A stretch of DNA of 64,000 nucleotides from a virus: IMG/VR virus record IMGVR_UViG_3300047510_001118, positions 214,127-278,126 of that record. One strand, written 5' to 3'. The first letter of the stretch is position 1, and each line of letters opens with the position of its first letter. The notes under the pieces were generated by a model, which was not told the DNA's origin, did not search any database, and worked only from the letters and a program-made list of their open reading frames with translations. Made by a program: the position numbers and the translations under genes. This document shows positions 33,064 to 41,243 of this stretch, piece after piece.

Positions 33064-35034
33064 ATGGCGTATACAATAAATCGATGGGACGGAACAGCAG
33101 TAGCAGTTATCGAAGACGGTACTGTTAACCAAAGTTTAGATGTTAAACTTATTGGTAAAAATTATGCTGGTTACGGCGAAATACAAAACGAAAATTTTTT
33201 ACATTTAACCGAAAATTTTGCTGGTTCAATATATCCAGCAAGTGCGATTCGCGGTCAATTATGGTATGACACAGCCAATAAAAAACTAAAAGTTCATACA
33301 GGTGACCTAGTAGGAGCAGTAAAACAATGGAAAACTATTGGTGGTGCCGATTACGGTATTACTGAACCTGCTTTTCCAAATAATGGTGACTTATGGTTTG
33401 ATACTACAAAAGACCAATTGAAGGTTAGAACTGGAGAAACTTGGTTATCCGTTGGTCCACAAAGTGCTGGCGCTGGTACTACACAGATGCTTAGTAAGCA
33501 AGTTCGTGGTTTTGGTATTGGAAGTACAACACCAGAAAACTTCTCAATTATTATTGCTACAATCAACGATGAACCAGTTTACATGATTTCTAGAATTGAT
33601 TTTACTCTAGATATCAGTGATGCTGATAGTAATATTCCAGGATTTAATAATGCTGGAGTATCTAATTTAGTTAAAACAGGTGTTACCCTAGCAAATACTA
33701 ATTCTGTCACTGGCATTAGCGGTGTTAACTCTGATCATTTATATTGGGGAACTTCTTCTAATGCTTTACGTTTAGGTGGCTTCTTAGCATCGGATTATGT
33801 ACGTTCAGGAAGTTCTTCATTTACTGCTACAGTTCGTTTTAGTGATGCGGGCTATACAGTCGGCGACAGCAACGATTTAGCAGTATTCATCGATGGCGGC
33901 ACAGAACCAATTATTCAAAATATCACTGGACCAAATATTACATTTAGAGTTCGTGACGGTGCTGACATTAAATCACCTTTATCAATTAATCCAACTGGAT
34001 TAATTCCTAGTGTTACTGAAACATTTAACATTGGTTCAAATATACGTAAATGGAAAGACATTTACGCTGAAAATTTATTTGGCATTGCCACACAAGCCAA
34101 CGAACTACGTGTAGGAACAGAATATAGAGTGGCATCAACTAGCGCAGGAGCAAACACCATTGCGGCTAGAGATGCCAGCGGAAATTTATCAGCCAATACA
34201 TTTAATGGTAATGCTACAAGTGCTACACGTTTAGCAACTATTAGAACAATTAACGGTGTTAATTTTGACGGTACTAACAATATCATAGTTGAAGATGCTA
34301 CTAAAGTTAGACTTGATGGCAGTACAATGACCGGTTTCCTTACATTAAGTGCCGATCCTACAAGTCCTTTACATGCCGCAACTAAGAATTATATCGATAA
34401 CAAGTTTGGTATTGGTGGCATTTTACAAGTATCCTTTGGTGGTACTGGTGCTACTACTGCTGAAAACGCTAGAACAAACTTAGACGTTCCTTCTAGATCG
34501 GGATCAGGAGCCACAGGAACTTGGGCTATTAATACTTCTGGTACAGCAGGAAATGCTTTGTTACTAGAAGGATTCGGTCAAACTACTGCGGCAGTCATTA
34601 ATACAGTTGCCAGAAGAGACGGCAGTGCTAATTTAACAGCCAACGTTTTTGTTGGTACTGCTACATCAGCACGTTACGCTGACTTAGCAGAAAAATATCT
34701 AACAGATAATGACTACGAAGTTGGAACAGTGGTTATGATTGGCGGAGAAAAAGAAGTTACTGCCTGTACATTTGGCTCAAGAGCCGTCGGTGCGATTTCT
34801 GGAAACCCTGCTTATATGATGAACAGCGGCCTAGAAGGCGGACAATATGTTGCTCTAAAAGGTCGTGTTCCAGTTAAGGTAACAGGTAGTGTTAAGAAAG
34901 GTGATAGAATGATAGCCAGCAACGGGGGAGTTGCTATTGCAGGACAACATCATACTGCCGCTGATACTTTTGCTATTGCTTTAGAAAGTAATGATAATAC
35001 AGATATTAAACTAGTTGAGTGTTTAATTCTTTAA
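33064..35034 (+). CDS. Third paralogous tail fibre protein with chaperone-like C-terminal end
   Basis: The 656-residue protein has the same N-terminal module (QNENFLHLTENFAG, then IRGQLWYDTANKKLKVHTG). The shaft holds ATKNYIDNKFGIGG-type and NTSGTAGNALLLEG-type repeats, common in phage fibres. The final 120 residues start with ARYADLAEKYLTDNDYEVG and continue with GRVPVKVTGSVKKGDRMIAS. This resembles the C-terminal intramolecular chaperone or peptidase-G2-like ends that follow fibre trimerisation. It is the last gene of the 30-kb structural operon. Its stop overlaps tail to tail with the stop of thyA by 4 bases, leaving no room for a terminator between the opposing operons. Confidence 0.82.
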   Translation: MAYTINRWDGTAVAVIEDGTVNQSLDVKLIGKNYAGYGEIQNENFLHLTENFAGSIYPASAIRGQLWYDTANKKLKVHTGDLVGAVKQWKTIGGADYGITEPAFPNNGDLWFDTTKDQLKVRTGETWLSVGPQSAGAGTTQMLSKQVRGFGIGSTTPENFSIIIATINDEPVYMISRIDFTLDISDADSNIPGFNNAGVSNLVKTGVTLANTNSVTGISGVNSDHLYWGTSSNALRLGGFLASDYVRSGSSSFTATVRFSDAGYTVGDSNDLAVFIDGGTEPIIQNITGPNITFRVRDGADIKSPLSINPTGLIPSVTETFNIGSNIRKWKDIYAENLFGIATQANELRVGTEYRVASTSAGANTIAARDASGNLSANTFNGNATSATRLATIRTINGVNFDGTNNIIVEDATKVRLDGSTMTGFLTLSADPTSPLHAATKNYIDNKFGIGGILQVSFGGTGATTAENARTNLDVPSRSGSGATGTWAINTSGTAGNALLLEGFGQTTAAVINTVARRDGSANLTANVFVGTATSARYADLAEKYLTDNDYEVGTVVMIGGEKEVTACTFGSRAVGAISGNPAYMMNSGLEGGQYVALKGRVPVKVTGSVKKGDRMIASNGGVAIAGQHHTAADTFAIALESNDNTDIKLVECLIL

Positions 35035-35858
35035 ACAGCCATATCTGCTTTAATAGCAGGATCTGGATTGTAATTATCTAATATAAAATCGTCGACTACA
35101 TAGTCGGCGATTTTTTTATTGACAGTCATAAACAGAGTCGGTAACTCTTTAGGTGTTCTTGATAATTGTTCTTTTACAGCATCAACGTGATTATTATAGA
35201 TATGACAATCACCACCGGTCCAAATAAAATCCCCAACCTTTAATTTGCATTCTCTAGCAATAATATGTGTAAGTAAACTGTAACTGGCAATGTTAAAAGG
35301 CACACCGAGAAACATATCGCAACTACGCTGATACATCTGGCAACTTAAATGCCCATCTGTAACATCAAATTGGCTCAATACATGACAGGGTGGTAGAGCC
35401 ATGTCTGAAAGTTCAGAAGGATTCCAAGCAGTTAAAATATGTCTACGTCCGCTAGGATCGTTTTTAATACCATCAATTAATTGTTGTATTTGATCAACAC
35501 CAAGAAAGTCCCTCCACTGTACTCCGTAGACACGACCAAGGTCGCCTTCATAGTGTGCTTTAGGTAACCAATAGTCTGCTTTAGCGTTAGCAGTCCATAT
35601 AGTTGTTTTTGATAAGTCTCTAGTACCATGTAGGATCTCCGCAAGTCGGCGTTCGTCACCGCTCCCCTCTAAGAACCAAAGAAGTTCCGAAACTACTGCT
35701 CGCCAGGCGAGCTTCTTAGTAGTAACGGCTGGGAAGCCTTCTTGCAGATTAAAACGCATTTGATAACCAAATACGCTACGGGTTCCTACGCCCGTCCTAT
35801 CAGTCTTGCTTTTTCCGTTTTCTAGAATGTGTTGTAGTGCTTGATGATATTGTTTCAT
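35031..35858 (-). CDS. thyA: Thymidylate synthase (ThyA type)
   Basis: The 275-residue protein makes dTMP from dUMP with methylene-tetrahydrofolate. It has TDRTGVGTRSVFG near the N-terminus, the catalytic cysteine C158 in MALPPCHVLSQF, RSCDMFLGVPFNIASY and the folate-site end. All key residues for ThyA are present, with usual length. It forms a unit with DHFR, which regenerates its folate. The DHFR coding end overlaps this gene by 59 bases in another frame. The start ATG at 35858 has an AGAAG site upstream. A homologous td/frd pair exists in T4. Confidence 0.97.
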   Translation of the reverse strand: MKQYHQALQHILENGKSKTDRTGVGTRSVFGYQMRFNLQEGFPAVTTKKLAWRAVVSELLWFLEGSGDERRLAEILHGTRDLSKTTIWTANAKADYWLPKAHYEGDLGRVYGVQWRDFLGVDQIQQLIDGIKNDPSGRRHILTAWNPSELSDMALPPCHVLSQFDVTDGHLSCQMYQRSCDMFLGVPFNIASYSLLTHIIARECKLKVGDFIWTGGDCHIYNNHVDAVKEQLSRTPKELPTLFMTVNKKIADYVVDDFILDNYNPDPAIKADMAV

Positions 35859-36333
35859 TGTTATATTCTTCTACGATACATGAACCAAGGTTGGTGGTGT
35901 TTGTTAAAGTCATTCCTGTTAAAAATTCATCGATGTTTATTTTAACATCATTAAAATATTCTCCAGGGACTCGAGTCAAATAAACTTTATCTAATACTGG
36001 TTTACTTTGTATTAATAAGTTAGGCCCGCCTATTATAAAAACTTTTTGTTTTTTATCTTGATATATGATTGATTTTAATGCTTCGCAAACATCACCACGA
36101 ACTTGCTCAATGTCGTCACATTCAAAAAAATTGTTTGTAAAAACTACATTGTGTCTGCCTGGTAAAGGTTTTGGCATATCATTACTTTCCCATGTACGCT
36201 TGCCCATTACAACAACATGACCTTGAGTTAATGTTTTAAACCATTTCATGTCGTCTTTATTATGTGGCCACGGAATACAACCTTTCCAACCCATGCTTCC
36301 TATGTCGTCAATTGCAAATACGGCTGCTATCAT
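35800..36333 (-). CDS. frd: Dihydrofolate reductase
   Basis: The 177-residue protein reads MIAAVFAIDDIGSMGWKG then CIPWPHNKDDMKWF, VVMGKRTWES and FIIGGPNLL, the standard DHFR substrate- and NADPH-binding motifs. It reduces dihydrofolate made by thymidylate synthase. The last 20 residues (Thr/Ser then RKRKKQD) lie in the unusually long 59-base overlap with thyA and are probably a non-essential tail. Its ATG overlaps the stop of the preceding gene (ATGA). Confidence 0.95.
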   Translation of the reverse strand: MIAAVFAIDDIGSMGWKGCIPWPHNKDDMKWFKTLTQGHVVVMGKRTWESNDMPKPLPGRHNVVFTNNFFECDDIEQVRGDVCEALKSIIYQDKKQKVFIIGGPNLLIQSKPVLDKVYLTRVPGEYFNDVKINIDEFLTGMTLTNTTNLGSCIVEEYNNETISSSTTTHSRKRKKQD

Positions 36334-36647
36334 TTTTGTTTTGGCTTTTTAAGAAAATTTTTTGTTTTTTTAATTATATCTTTCTTAACCCGATCAACAT
36401 CTAACCTAAAATCAATATGTTCTATTGATTCTTCGTAGTTACCGATTAATTCTTGTAGATGTTGATCAAGATCTTGAATACCATTTTTTCTAGCATGAGC
36501 GGCAATGTTTAAATCCCATACTTTACCATCTGAAAAAATGATTCGCATGGAGTGCAAATACTCTAACGGTACTGCTTTAACATCTACATCACTAAAAATT
36601 TCTGGCCATTGATCTACTACATCTTTAGGCAGAGATTTTTTCTTCAC
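36330..36647 (-). CDS. Conserved small phage protein of unknown function
   Basis: The 105-residue protein has a Lys-rich start and end and a middle with YLHSMRIIFSDGKVWDLNIA. The start codon is GTG at 36647, which overlaps the stop of the preceding gene as GTGA. The next gene, DHFR, overlaps its stop as ATGA. It is soluble, with no known domain. Similar small genes stand near frd in marine T4-like phages. Confidence 0.65.
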   Translation of the reverse strand: MKKKSLPKDVVDQWPEIFSDVDVKAVPLEYLHSMRIIFSDGKVWDLNIAAHARKNGIQDLDQHLQELIGNYEESIEHIDFRLDVDRVKKDIIKKTKNFLKKPKQK

Positions 36648-37285
36648 GCTTCAACGTTGGCTTTTTTTGTCTTTGCTGGAGCAAGTTTTTCTGCTTCGGC
36701 ACGTAAACGTGCGGCTTCTTTATAAAGACGATCAGCATCGCTACGCATTTTTCTAGCCAAATCTTCGTCAGTTAGCGGAGCATCAATTTTAGCAACTTGA
36801 CTTTCTGCTACAACATTTGATTTAGTAGTATCGCTGATATCTCTAACTTGTGCCACTTCTTCGACTACTGGCTCAGTTAATGACTGAGCACTTGATCCAT
36901 TACCTAGAGCAAGGTCGTTAACGCTAATACCTCTCTGTTCAGCAATAACTTGATTTAATTGATCAAGGCCGATTGTAGTCTGCATGTTTGGAATCATTTC
37001 TACAGTCGATGTTTTAACTTTAACTAATTTAGAATTAAAGTGTAAACTTGATAACATTACACTGCCGTCGGAGAATCTAGACCTTGCCAACACTTCAGCA
37101 AACTCATATGAGTTTTGTCCAGCCGGACTTTCAACTAACGTAATTATAGCATCGTGTTGTTCCGGAGTCAGAGCCTCTGTTTGAATAATTAGGGCAGAGT
37201 CACTTTCACCGGGTAAGGTTCTATAAGCAACTAGAACTTTACGACCGGTTGATTTGATTCTTCCGATATGTTTTAAATTAGCCAT
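36644..37285 (-). CDS. Conserved phage protein with coiled-coil C-terminus, unknown
   Basis: The 213-residue protein has a globular N-terminal part (residues 1-95, beginning MANLKHIGRIKSTGRKVLVA). A polar linker with Ser/Gln/Val follows. The C-terminal helix of about 40 residues is rich in Ala, Arg and Glu (ADRLYKEAARLRAEAEKLAP) and probably forms a coiled coil. An AAAGGAC site precedes the ATG. No enzyme motif is visible. It lies between small genes of the thyA/frd operon. Confidence 0.65.
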   Translation of the reverse strand: MANLKHIGRIKSTGRKVLVAYRTLPGESDSALIIQTEALTPEQHDAIITLVESPAGQNSYEFAEVLARSRFSDGSVMLSSLHFNSKLVKVKTSTVEMIPNMQTTIGLDQLNQVIAEQRGISVNDLALGNGSSAQSLTEPVVEEVAQVRDISDTTKSNVVAESQVAKIDAPLTDEDLARKMRSDADRLYKEAARLRAEAEKLAPAKTKKANVEA

Positions 37286-37286
37286 T

Positions 37287-37511
37287 TTATTTTTGTCCTT
37301 TGTTGACGCTCTCTAAGAATGTATTCAACTTATTATAAGTTGCGCCCACAGCAGTCATTTCAGCCGGTTTAAATGCGCCTCTCTGTGCGGCAATATCAAT
37401 AATGCTACGAAGCATATTGAGGTCTTGTACAGTTAGATCAGCACTTGGCTGTTGTTGCTCCGGTGTTTCCGGATTAGCAATTACTTCTTTAGTTTCGGTG
37501 TTTTCAGTCAT
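37287..37511 (-). CDS. Small conserved helical protein, unknown
   Basis: The start is placed at the ATG at 37511, which has AAGGAG 7 bases upstream; the longer frame lacks such a site. The 74-residue protein has a Pro/Glu/Thr-rich N-terminus and a compact helical core, LNMLRSIIDIAAQRGAFKPA then EMTAVGATYNKLNTFLESV. It is followed one base later by the 213-residue gene. Homologues of this type are common in marine myoviruses with no assigned role. Confidence 0.65.
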   Translation of the reverse strand: MTENTETKEVIANPETPEQQQPSADLTVQDLNMLRSIIDIAAQRGAFKPAEMTAVGATYNKLNTFLESVNKGQK

Positions 37512-37543
37512 AGTTATACTCCTTTGTGCTATTATATATGCTG

Positions 37544-37822
37544 TTAATGATTTGTGTACTTTAAATGTGAGCAAGCCAGTAAAAAGAAACTAAGCTCTTT
37601 TGGCTCTTCAAAACCAATTTTAGTTTTAATTTGAAATTGGTTATTCTCTAATGTTAGCGTTTCTCCAATATAAAATCTATACCGAAGATTTTCGTAAACC
37701 CATTCTCTAATTGCTTCAGTTAAATTGTACTTAACATCCAAATAATGATAATGAAAATAGGGAGGCGGATCTGGCACCTCCCTACAATCCAAAACATTTA
37801 GCGGATTAATCTTACGATTCAA
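37544..37822 (-). CDS. Small protein downstream of the VWA gene, unknown
   Basis: The 92-residue protein starts at TTG 37822, which overlaps the VWA stop as TTGA and has AAGGA five bases upstream; no in-frame ATG follows soon. It contains an aromatic stretch PPPYFHYHYLDVKYNL and a C-terminal KELSFFLLACSHLKY. No known domain is recognised. Because it is translationally coupled to the VWA protein, a supporting role for that system is possible. Confidence 0.55.
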   Translation of the reverse strand: MNRKINPLNVLDCREVPDPPPYFHYHYLDVKYNLTEAIREWVYENLRYRFYIGETLTLENNQFQIKTKIGFEEPKELSFFLLACSHLKYTNH

Positions 37823-38991
37823 TTTTTTCCTTCGTAATACGCATAAGAACCAAATGGTGGAACAACAGTGTCGTTACCGTGAATGATAAAGATTGTATCA
37901 CAGTAATCTTCGTCACCCCAACTGTCCCAAGGATAGCCATCTGTAAACATGATGAACTTTTTAGGAACAATGTCATGTTCTTTCATATATTCCCAATTAC
38001 AGGTAAAGTCAGTGCCGCCACCGCCCATAACTTCGTAGTCGTTGATTTGATCTGCTGAGTATCCGTCAAAATCTTGTTCGTTATATACACGAGTATCAAA
38101 GCACCAAACTTTCATGTTAAAGTCTTTGAACTCTTCCATAATACCTTTGATTTCACTCATAAAATCTGAGGCTTGATCGTCACCAATAGAACCTGACATA
38201 TCAATACCAATACAAATATCAATAGTAGTATCAAAGTTACAACCTGGTATAATTGCTCCAGTCATTTGACCTTTGCGGCTAGGACGACTCCAACTAAAGT
38301 CATTCTTAATTGTGCTTTGGATTTGTTGACGTAGTAACTCACGCCAATTCATCTTAGGCTCAGTCATTTCTTTAATCATTCGAGCAATTTCCCCAGGCAC
38401 GTTACCTGCGCCTGCGGCCTGTGCGGCTTGGATCATTGCTTCTTTAATTTCGTCACGAATTTTCTTTAATTCTTCTTTAGAATATTTTGGACCATTTCCG
38501 TCACCGTCTTTGTCTGGATCCAAATGCTGATCCAAAAGTTCGCCTAATGCTGATAGTTGTTCTTCGTCATACTTGCTGTAAATTTCGTCATAGACTTGTT
38601 CAGCACTCCAGCCGTCATACTTACGATCATAGAAGAATTTAACAGGAGGATCATCGCCGATGCGTTCACGCTTCAATAGACCATTAACACAATAGTCAGC
38701 GGCAATATTCCAAACTTGTTTATCTCTGCCTTCGTTACGCATCATGTGATCGTAAACACAATGTAAGATTTCGTGAGCAACAACAAATTCGACTTGTCGC
38801 GGAGTCATCTTTTCAAAGAATTCTCTGTTAAAAAAGAAATTACGGAAATCAGTAGCGGCAGTAGGAAGCCAATCACTTGCGTCTACTAATTTCATACGAG
38901 TAGCCATATTACCAAAAAATGGATGACGTAGTAAAAGTCCTACTCTGGCTACAACAATTTTATCAATAATTGGATCTTGTGAATGCGACAT
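37819..38991 (-). CDS. VWA-domain protein with metallopeptidase-like N-terminus
   Basis: The 390-residue protein has an HEILH zinc-peptidase motif at residues 73-77 (VVAHEILHCVYDHMM) in a DUF2201-like N-terminal domain. After an acidic linker (about 145-180) it has a C-terminal von Willebrand A domain with a MIDAS motif DMSGS (264-268) and GGGTDF. Proteins of this type pair with MoxR ATPases, which remodel or insert metals into targets. Here the MoxR gene stands directly upstream. The gene has its own near-perfect promoter. Related pairs occur in marine T4-like phages, and their targets are not established. Whether HEILH is an active protease is unknown. Confidence 0.85.
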   Translation of the reverse strand: MSHSQDPIIDKIVVARVGLLLRHPFFGNMATRMKLVDASDWLPTAATDFRNFFFNREFFEKMTPRQVEFVVAHEILHCVYDHMMRNEGRDKQVWNIAADYCVNGLLKRERIGDDPPVKFFYDRKYDGWSAEQVYDEIYSKYDEEQLSALGELLDQHLDPDKDGDGNGPKYSKEELKKIRDEIKEAMIQAAQAAGAGNVPGEIARMIKEMTEPKMNWRELLRQQIQSTIKNDFSWSRPSRKGQMTGAIIPGCNFDTTIDICIGIDMSGSIGDDQASDFMSEIKGIMEEFKDFNMKVWCFDTRVYNEQDFDGYSADQINDYEVMGGGGTDFTCNWEYMKEHDIVPKKFIMFTDGYPWDSWGDEDYCDTIFIIHGNDTVVPPFGSYAYYEGKN

Positions 38992-39021
38992 TTTGGCTCC
39001 GTTTGTTTACTGTATGTATAT

Positions 39022-39050
39022 ATTATACAATCGTTCTAAATTTTTGTCAA
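39022..39050 (-). promoter_or_regulatory. Consensus sigma70 promoter for the VWA operon
   Basis: On the minus strand TTGACA (39050-39045) and TATAAT (39027-39022) are separated by exactly 17 bases: a perfect sigma70 match. The initiation point would lie about 20 bases before the VWA ATG, where a CGGAG site is found. Confidence 0.85.
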
Positions 39051-39055
39051 GACAA

Positions 39056-39075
39056 AGGCGCATTTCTGCGCCCTT
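39056..39075 (-). terminator. Terminator-like hairpin after the MoxR gene
   Basis: The minus strand reads AGGGCGCAGAAATGCGCCTT, with a 6-bp core GGCGCA/TGCGCC and loop GAAA, ten bases after the MoxR stop. It is followed by TTGTCTTG, a weak T tract. It separates the MoxR gene from the promoter of the VWA gene. Confidence 0.55.
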
Positions 39076-39085
39076 GTTTTTTAAA

Positions 39086-40186
39086 TTAGCGGCTCTTTTC
39101 TTGAGCAGCCGCAATATACTTACCAAACTTCTCATGAAACTCATCGAAGCAGTCGATCTCGTCTGGATCCAATGGAAGTTGATATTGGGTAAGAGCAAGT
39201 TTAGTACCCATAACAACCAATTCAGTTTCAAAATTGTCCATGATAAAACGGAAGAAATGGTTTACTTTTTCGTTGAACTTTTTATCGTTTTTGTCTGAAG
39301 CATCTTTAAGTTCGTAGCACAGACTAACAGTCAACGAGTACATAGCACTAATTTCTTTAGTGTCCATTTTCTTAACTTTACCTGCCAAAATATCTTCTGG
39401 CTTTGGCAGTTTAGACGAAACTTTACGGTGAGCCATGAATTTAATAGCCAAACCTTCACCGACGGCACCTGAGATAAGATCGGTTAGTGTACTTTCGTCA
39501 GTGTCATCGTCTTCCAACAACTCGCTGACAAATGACCAAGAACGAGGAGTAGCAAACGCACGGCTTGAACTTTTTGGATCAAAGTCGTACAGATCTTTCT
39601 TAGCAAAAGTACAGTAACCAACTACATCCTTATGTACTCGATTATCGGTAGCCCACTGTGCCCAGTCATCAAAGTCTACACGCATTTCCAAGTGAACGAA
39701 TCGGTTTGCCAACGGAGCAGGCATACGATAAGTAACACCCTTATCTGCTTCACGGTTACCTGCGGCAACGATTAGGACGTTATCGGGCAGACGATACTGT
39801 CCAACACGTCGATTCAAAATAAGTTGATAAGCCGCCGCCTGTACACTAGGAGCCGCACTGTTCATTTCGTCCAAGAACAAAATTACGTGGGGGAAATTTT
39901 TAGCAAATTCTTCAGTTGGAAGTTCGCTAGGTTGTCCCCAAACCATTGTTTTTTGTACAGAATCAAAATAAGGGATACCCTTAATGTCAGTGGGTTCCCA
40001 AAGACTCAAACGGATATCAATTACATGAGCATTGAGTTCTTCACCAATTTGATGAATGATATCAGATTTACCAATACCTGGAGGCCCCCAAAGAAACAAT
40101 GGACGTTTCTTTTTAAATGCTTTACGTACAGCATTTTTAGCACCATTTGGGCTAACTTGACGATTAATGACTTCTGCTTTAGACAT
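39086..40186 (-). CDS. MoxR/CobS-type AAA+ ATPase
   Basis: The 366-residue protein has Walker A GPPGIGKS (residues 34-41), Walker B VILFLDEM (101-108), sensor 1 AAGNRE and an arginine-finger region MPAPLANRFVHLEM. These identify the MoxR branch of AAA+ proteins, the same branch as CobS of cobalt chelatase, which cyanophages also carry. Such ATPases act with VWA-domain partners, and the partner here is the next gene. The gene has its own sigma70-like promoter and is separated from the VWA gene by a hairpin, so the two can be expressed independently. The substrate is unknown. Confidence 0.88.
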   Translation of the reverse strand: MSKAEVINRQVSPNGAKNAVRKAFKKKRPLFLWGPPGIGKSDIIHQIGEELNAHVIDIRLSLWEPTDIKGIPYFDSVQKTMVWGQPSELPTEEFAKNFPHVILFLDEMNSAAPSVQAAAYQLILNRRVGQYRLPDNVLIVAAGNREADKGVTYRMPAPLANRFVHLEMRVDFDDWAQWATDNRVHKDVVGYCTFAKKDLYDFDPKSSSRAFATPRSWSFVSELLEDDDTDESTLTDLISGAVGEGLAIKFMAHRKVSSKLPKPEDILAGKVKKMDTKEISAMYSLTVSLCYELKDASDKNDKKFNEKVNHFFRFIMDNFETELVVMGTKLALTQYQLPLDPDEIDCFDEFHEKFGKYIAAAQEKSR

Positions 40187-40224
40187 ACTTGCTCCTGTGT
40201 GTTAATAAGTTTCGCAGTATCATT

Positions 40225-40253
40225 AGTATAAGCTCGCTCCGCGATTCTGTCAA
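40225..40253 (-). promoter_or_regulatory. Sigma70 promoter for the MoxR gene
   Basis: On the minus strand TTGACA (40253-40248) and TATACT (40230-40225) are separated by 17 bases, 39 bases before the ATG at 40186. An AGGAG site precedes that ATG. Confidence 0.8.
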
Positions 40254-40269
40254 CAAGAATTTTGGACTT

Positions 40270-40668
40270 TTATTGCTCTTTTAGAGGTTTTGGATGTTCT
40301 CGTTTCATTGCTTTGATAATGCCATATTTTCGAACATCACCAGCAAATAAATGGAGTTCAACGGCTTTGCGCTCGCTGAGTACTATAATAGCATCTTCGG
40401 TTAAGTGATATGGACAGTCGATAAACTTGTCCAAATATAATAATACTTGAGGTTTTAAATCTAAGTCGGGGGGAAAAGGAACTTCGTATGTTTTGATGTC
40501 TAAAATTTTAGTTAAAAACTCTAGACCTTGATCTGTGAGACGCAAACTGTGATTAAAATTGGATCTGTTGTTTTTCCACCACAGTCTTGTTTTAATTTTT
40601 ATATTTTCTTCGCTGAGAGCCTCGCCAGCAGTTTGTATAAAAATTTTAGTATAGGCTCTTTTGTCCAT
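40270..40668 (-). CDS. Conserved phage protein, possible winged-helix-like, unknown
   Basis: The 132-residue protein contains TRLWWKNNRSNFNHSLRLTD then QGLEFLTKILDIKTYEV and a C-terminal VLLYLDKFIDCPYHLTEDAI. The LRLTDQGLEFL segment resembles a small helix-turn-helix-type wing, but no family is firmly recognised. Its start overlaps the stop of the preceding gene (TAATG). It ends 83 bases before the MoxR start. Similar proteins are widespread in T4-like phages of marine hosts. Confidence 0.65.
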   Translation of the reverse strand: MDKRAYTKIFIQTAGEALSEENIKIKTRLWWKNNRSNFNHSLRLTDQGLEFLTKILDIKTYEVPFPPDLDLKPQVLLYLDKFIDCPYHLTEDAIIVLSERKAVELHLFAGDVRKYGIIKAMKREHPKPLKEQ

Positions 40669-40952
40669 TACTTAATTTCTTCACCTGTGGTCAATTTATA
40701 AACGGAAAAGTTTTTGGTATTGAACATTGTGTTTAATTTTTTAGCCAAATTGTGTGCGTGTCCGGGATTAGAGAAAGATACCTTTTTATATTTGCTACCA
40801 GAGTATCCACCAAGACTATTTTGGCTTTTTAAATTAAAAGGTTTCCCATCATAAAAGACTGCCCAAATGGCTTCTGCTTCTAATATTTGATCGCTCTTAA
40901 AATTTTTCTTATTAATGTTTTCTAGTACTACAGTTGGCTTAGGTCGACTCAT
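40668..40952 (-). CDS. Conserved small phage protein, unknown
   Basis: The 94-residue protein contains ILEAEAIWAVFYDGKPFNLK, then SKYKKVSFSNPGHAHNLAKK and a C-terminal VYKLTTGEEI. It is basic and soluble. Its gene is preceded by a GATAAATA late-type box and an inverted repeat, and TGAGGAAT is its ribosome binding site. No function can be assigned. Confidence 0.65.
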   Translation of the reverse strand: MSRPKPTVVLENINKKNFKSDQILEAEAIWAVFYDGKPFNLKSQNSLGGYSGSKYKKVSFSNPGHAHNLAKKLNTMFNTKNFSVYKLTTGEEIK

Positions 40953-40978
40953 ACGTATTCCTCAATTATATACGTATA

Positions 40979-40986
40979 TATTTATC
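40979..40986 (-). promoter_or_regulatory. Late-type box GATAAATA on the minus strand
   Basis: GATAAATA reads on the minus strand 26 bases before the ATG at 40952. A 7-bp inverted repeat (ATCCGAA/TTCGGAT, 40984-41001) overlaps its upstream edge and may serve as an operator or a terminator of the preceding gene. Confidence 0.45.
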
Positions 40987-40991
40987 CGAAT

Positions 40992-41243
40992 TTATTCGGA
41001 TTTATTCCAACTGCCTCCGTCCATTTCTACTTTAACTACAGTGTCTTTTTCTTCTTTTTGTATATTTAAAATAAGGTTTTCGTAATTACCGGCTAATCTA
41101 GTCATAACTAGTCCTAGTGTATAAGATAAATTTTTAGCCGTAGTAATATCCAATCTTACTTCTCGTTGGTTACTCATATCTGCGGCTTTAATCGCAGATA
41201 TCACCTGCTGTAAAACTGCGGTATTGATATTATTTTGAGACAT
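40992..41243 (-). CDS. Small phage protein, unknown
   Basis: The 83-residue protein begins MSQNNINTAVLQQVISAIKA and has an amphipathic middle (NLSYTLGLVMTRLAGNYENL). It overlaps the end of the preceding gene by 14 bases. No domain is recognised. It ends inside the AT-rich inverted repeat before the next gene. Confidence 0.6.
   Translation of the reverse strand: MSQNNINTAVLQQVISAIKAADMSNQREVRLDITTAKNLSYTLGLVMTRLAGNYENLILNIQKEEKDTVVKVEMDGGSWNKSE

Noticed and set aside
39435-39617. Plus-strand frame within the MoxR gene
   Set aside because: It is antisense to conserved AAA+ motifs and has no promoter or ribosome binding site.
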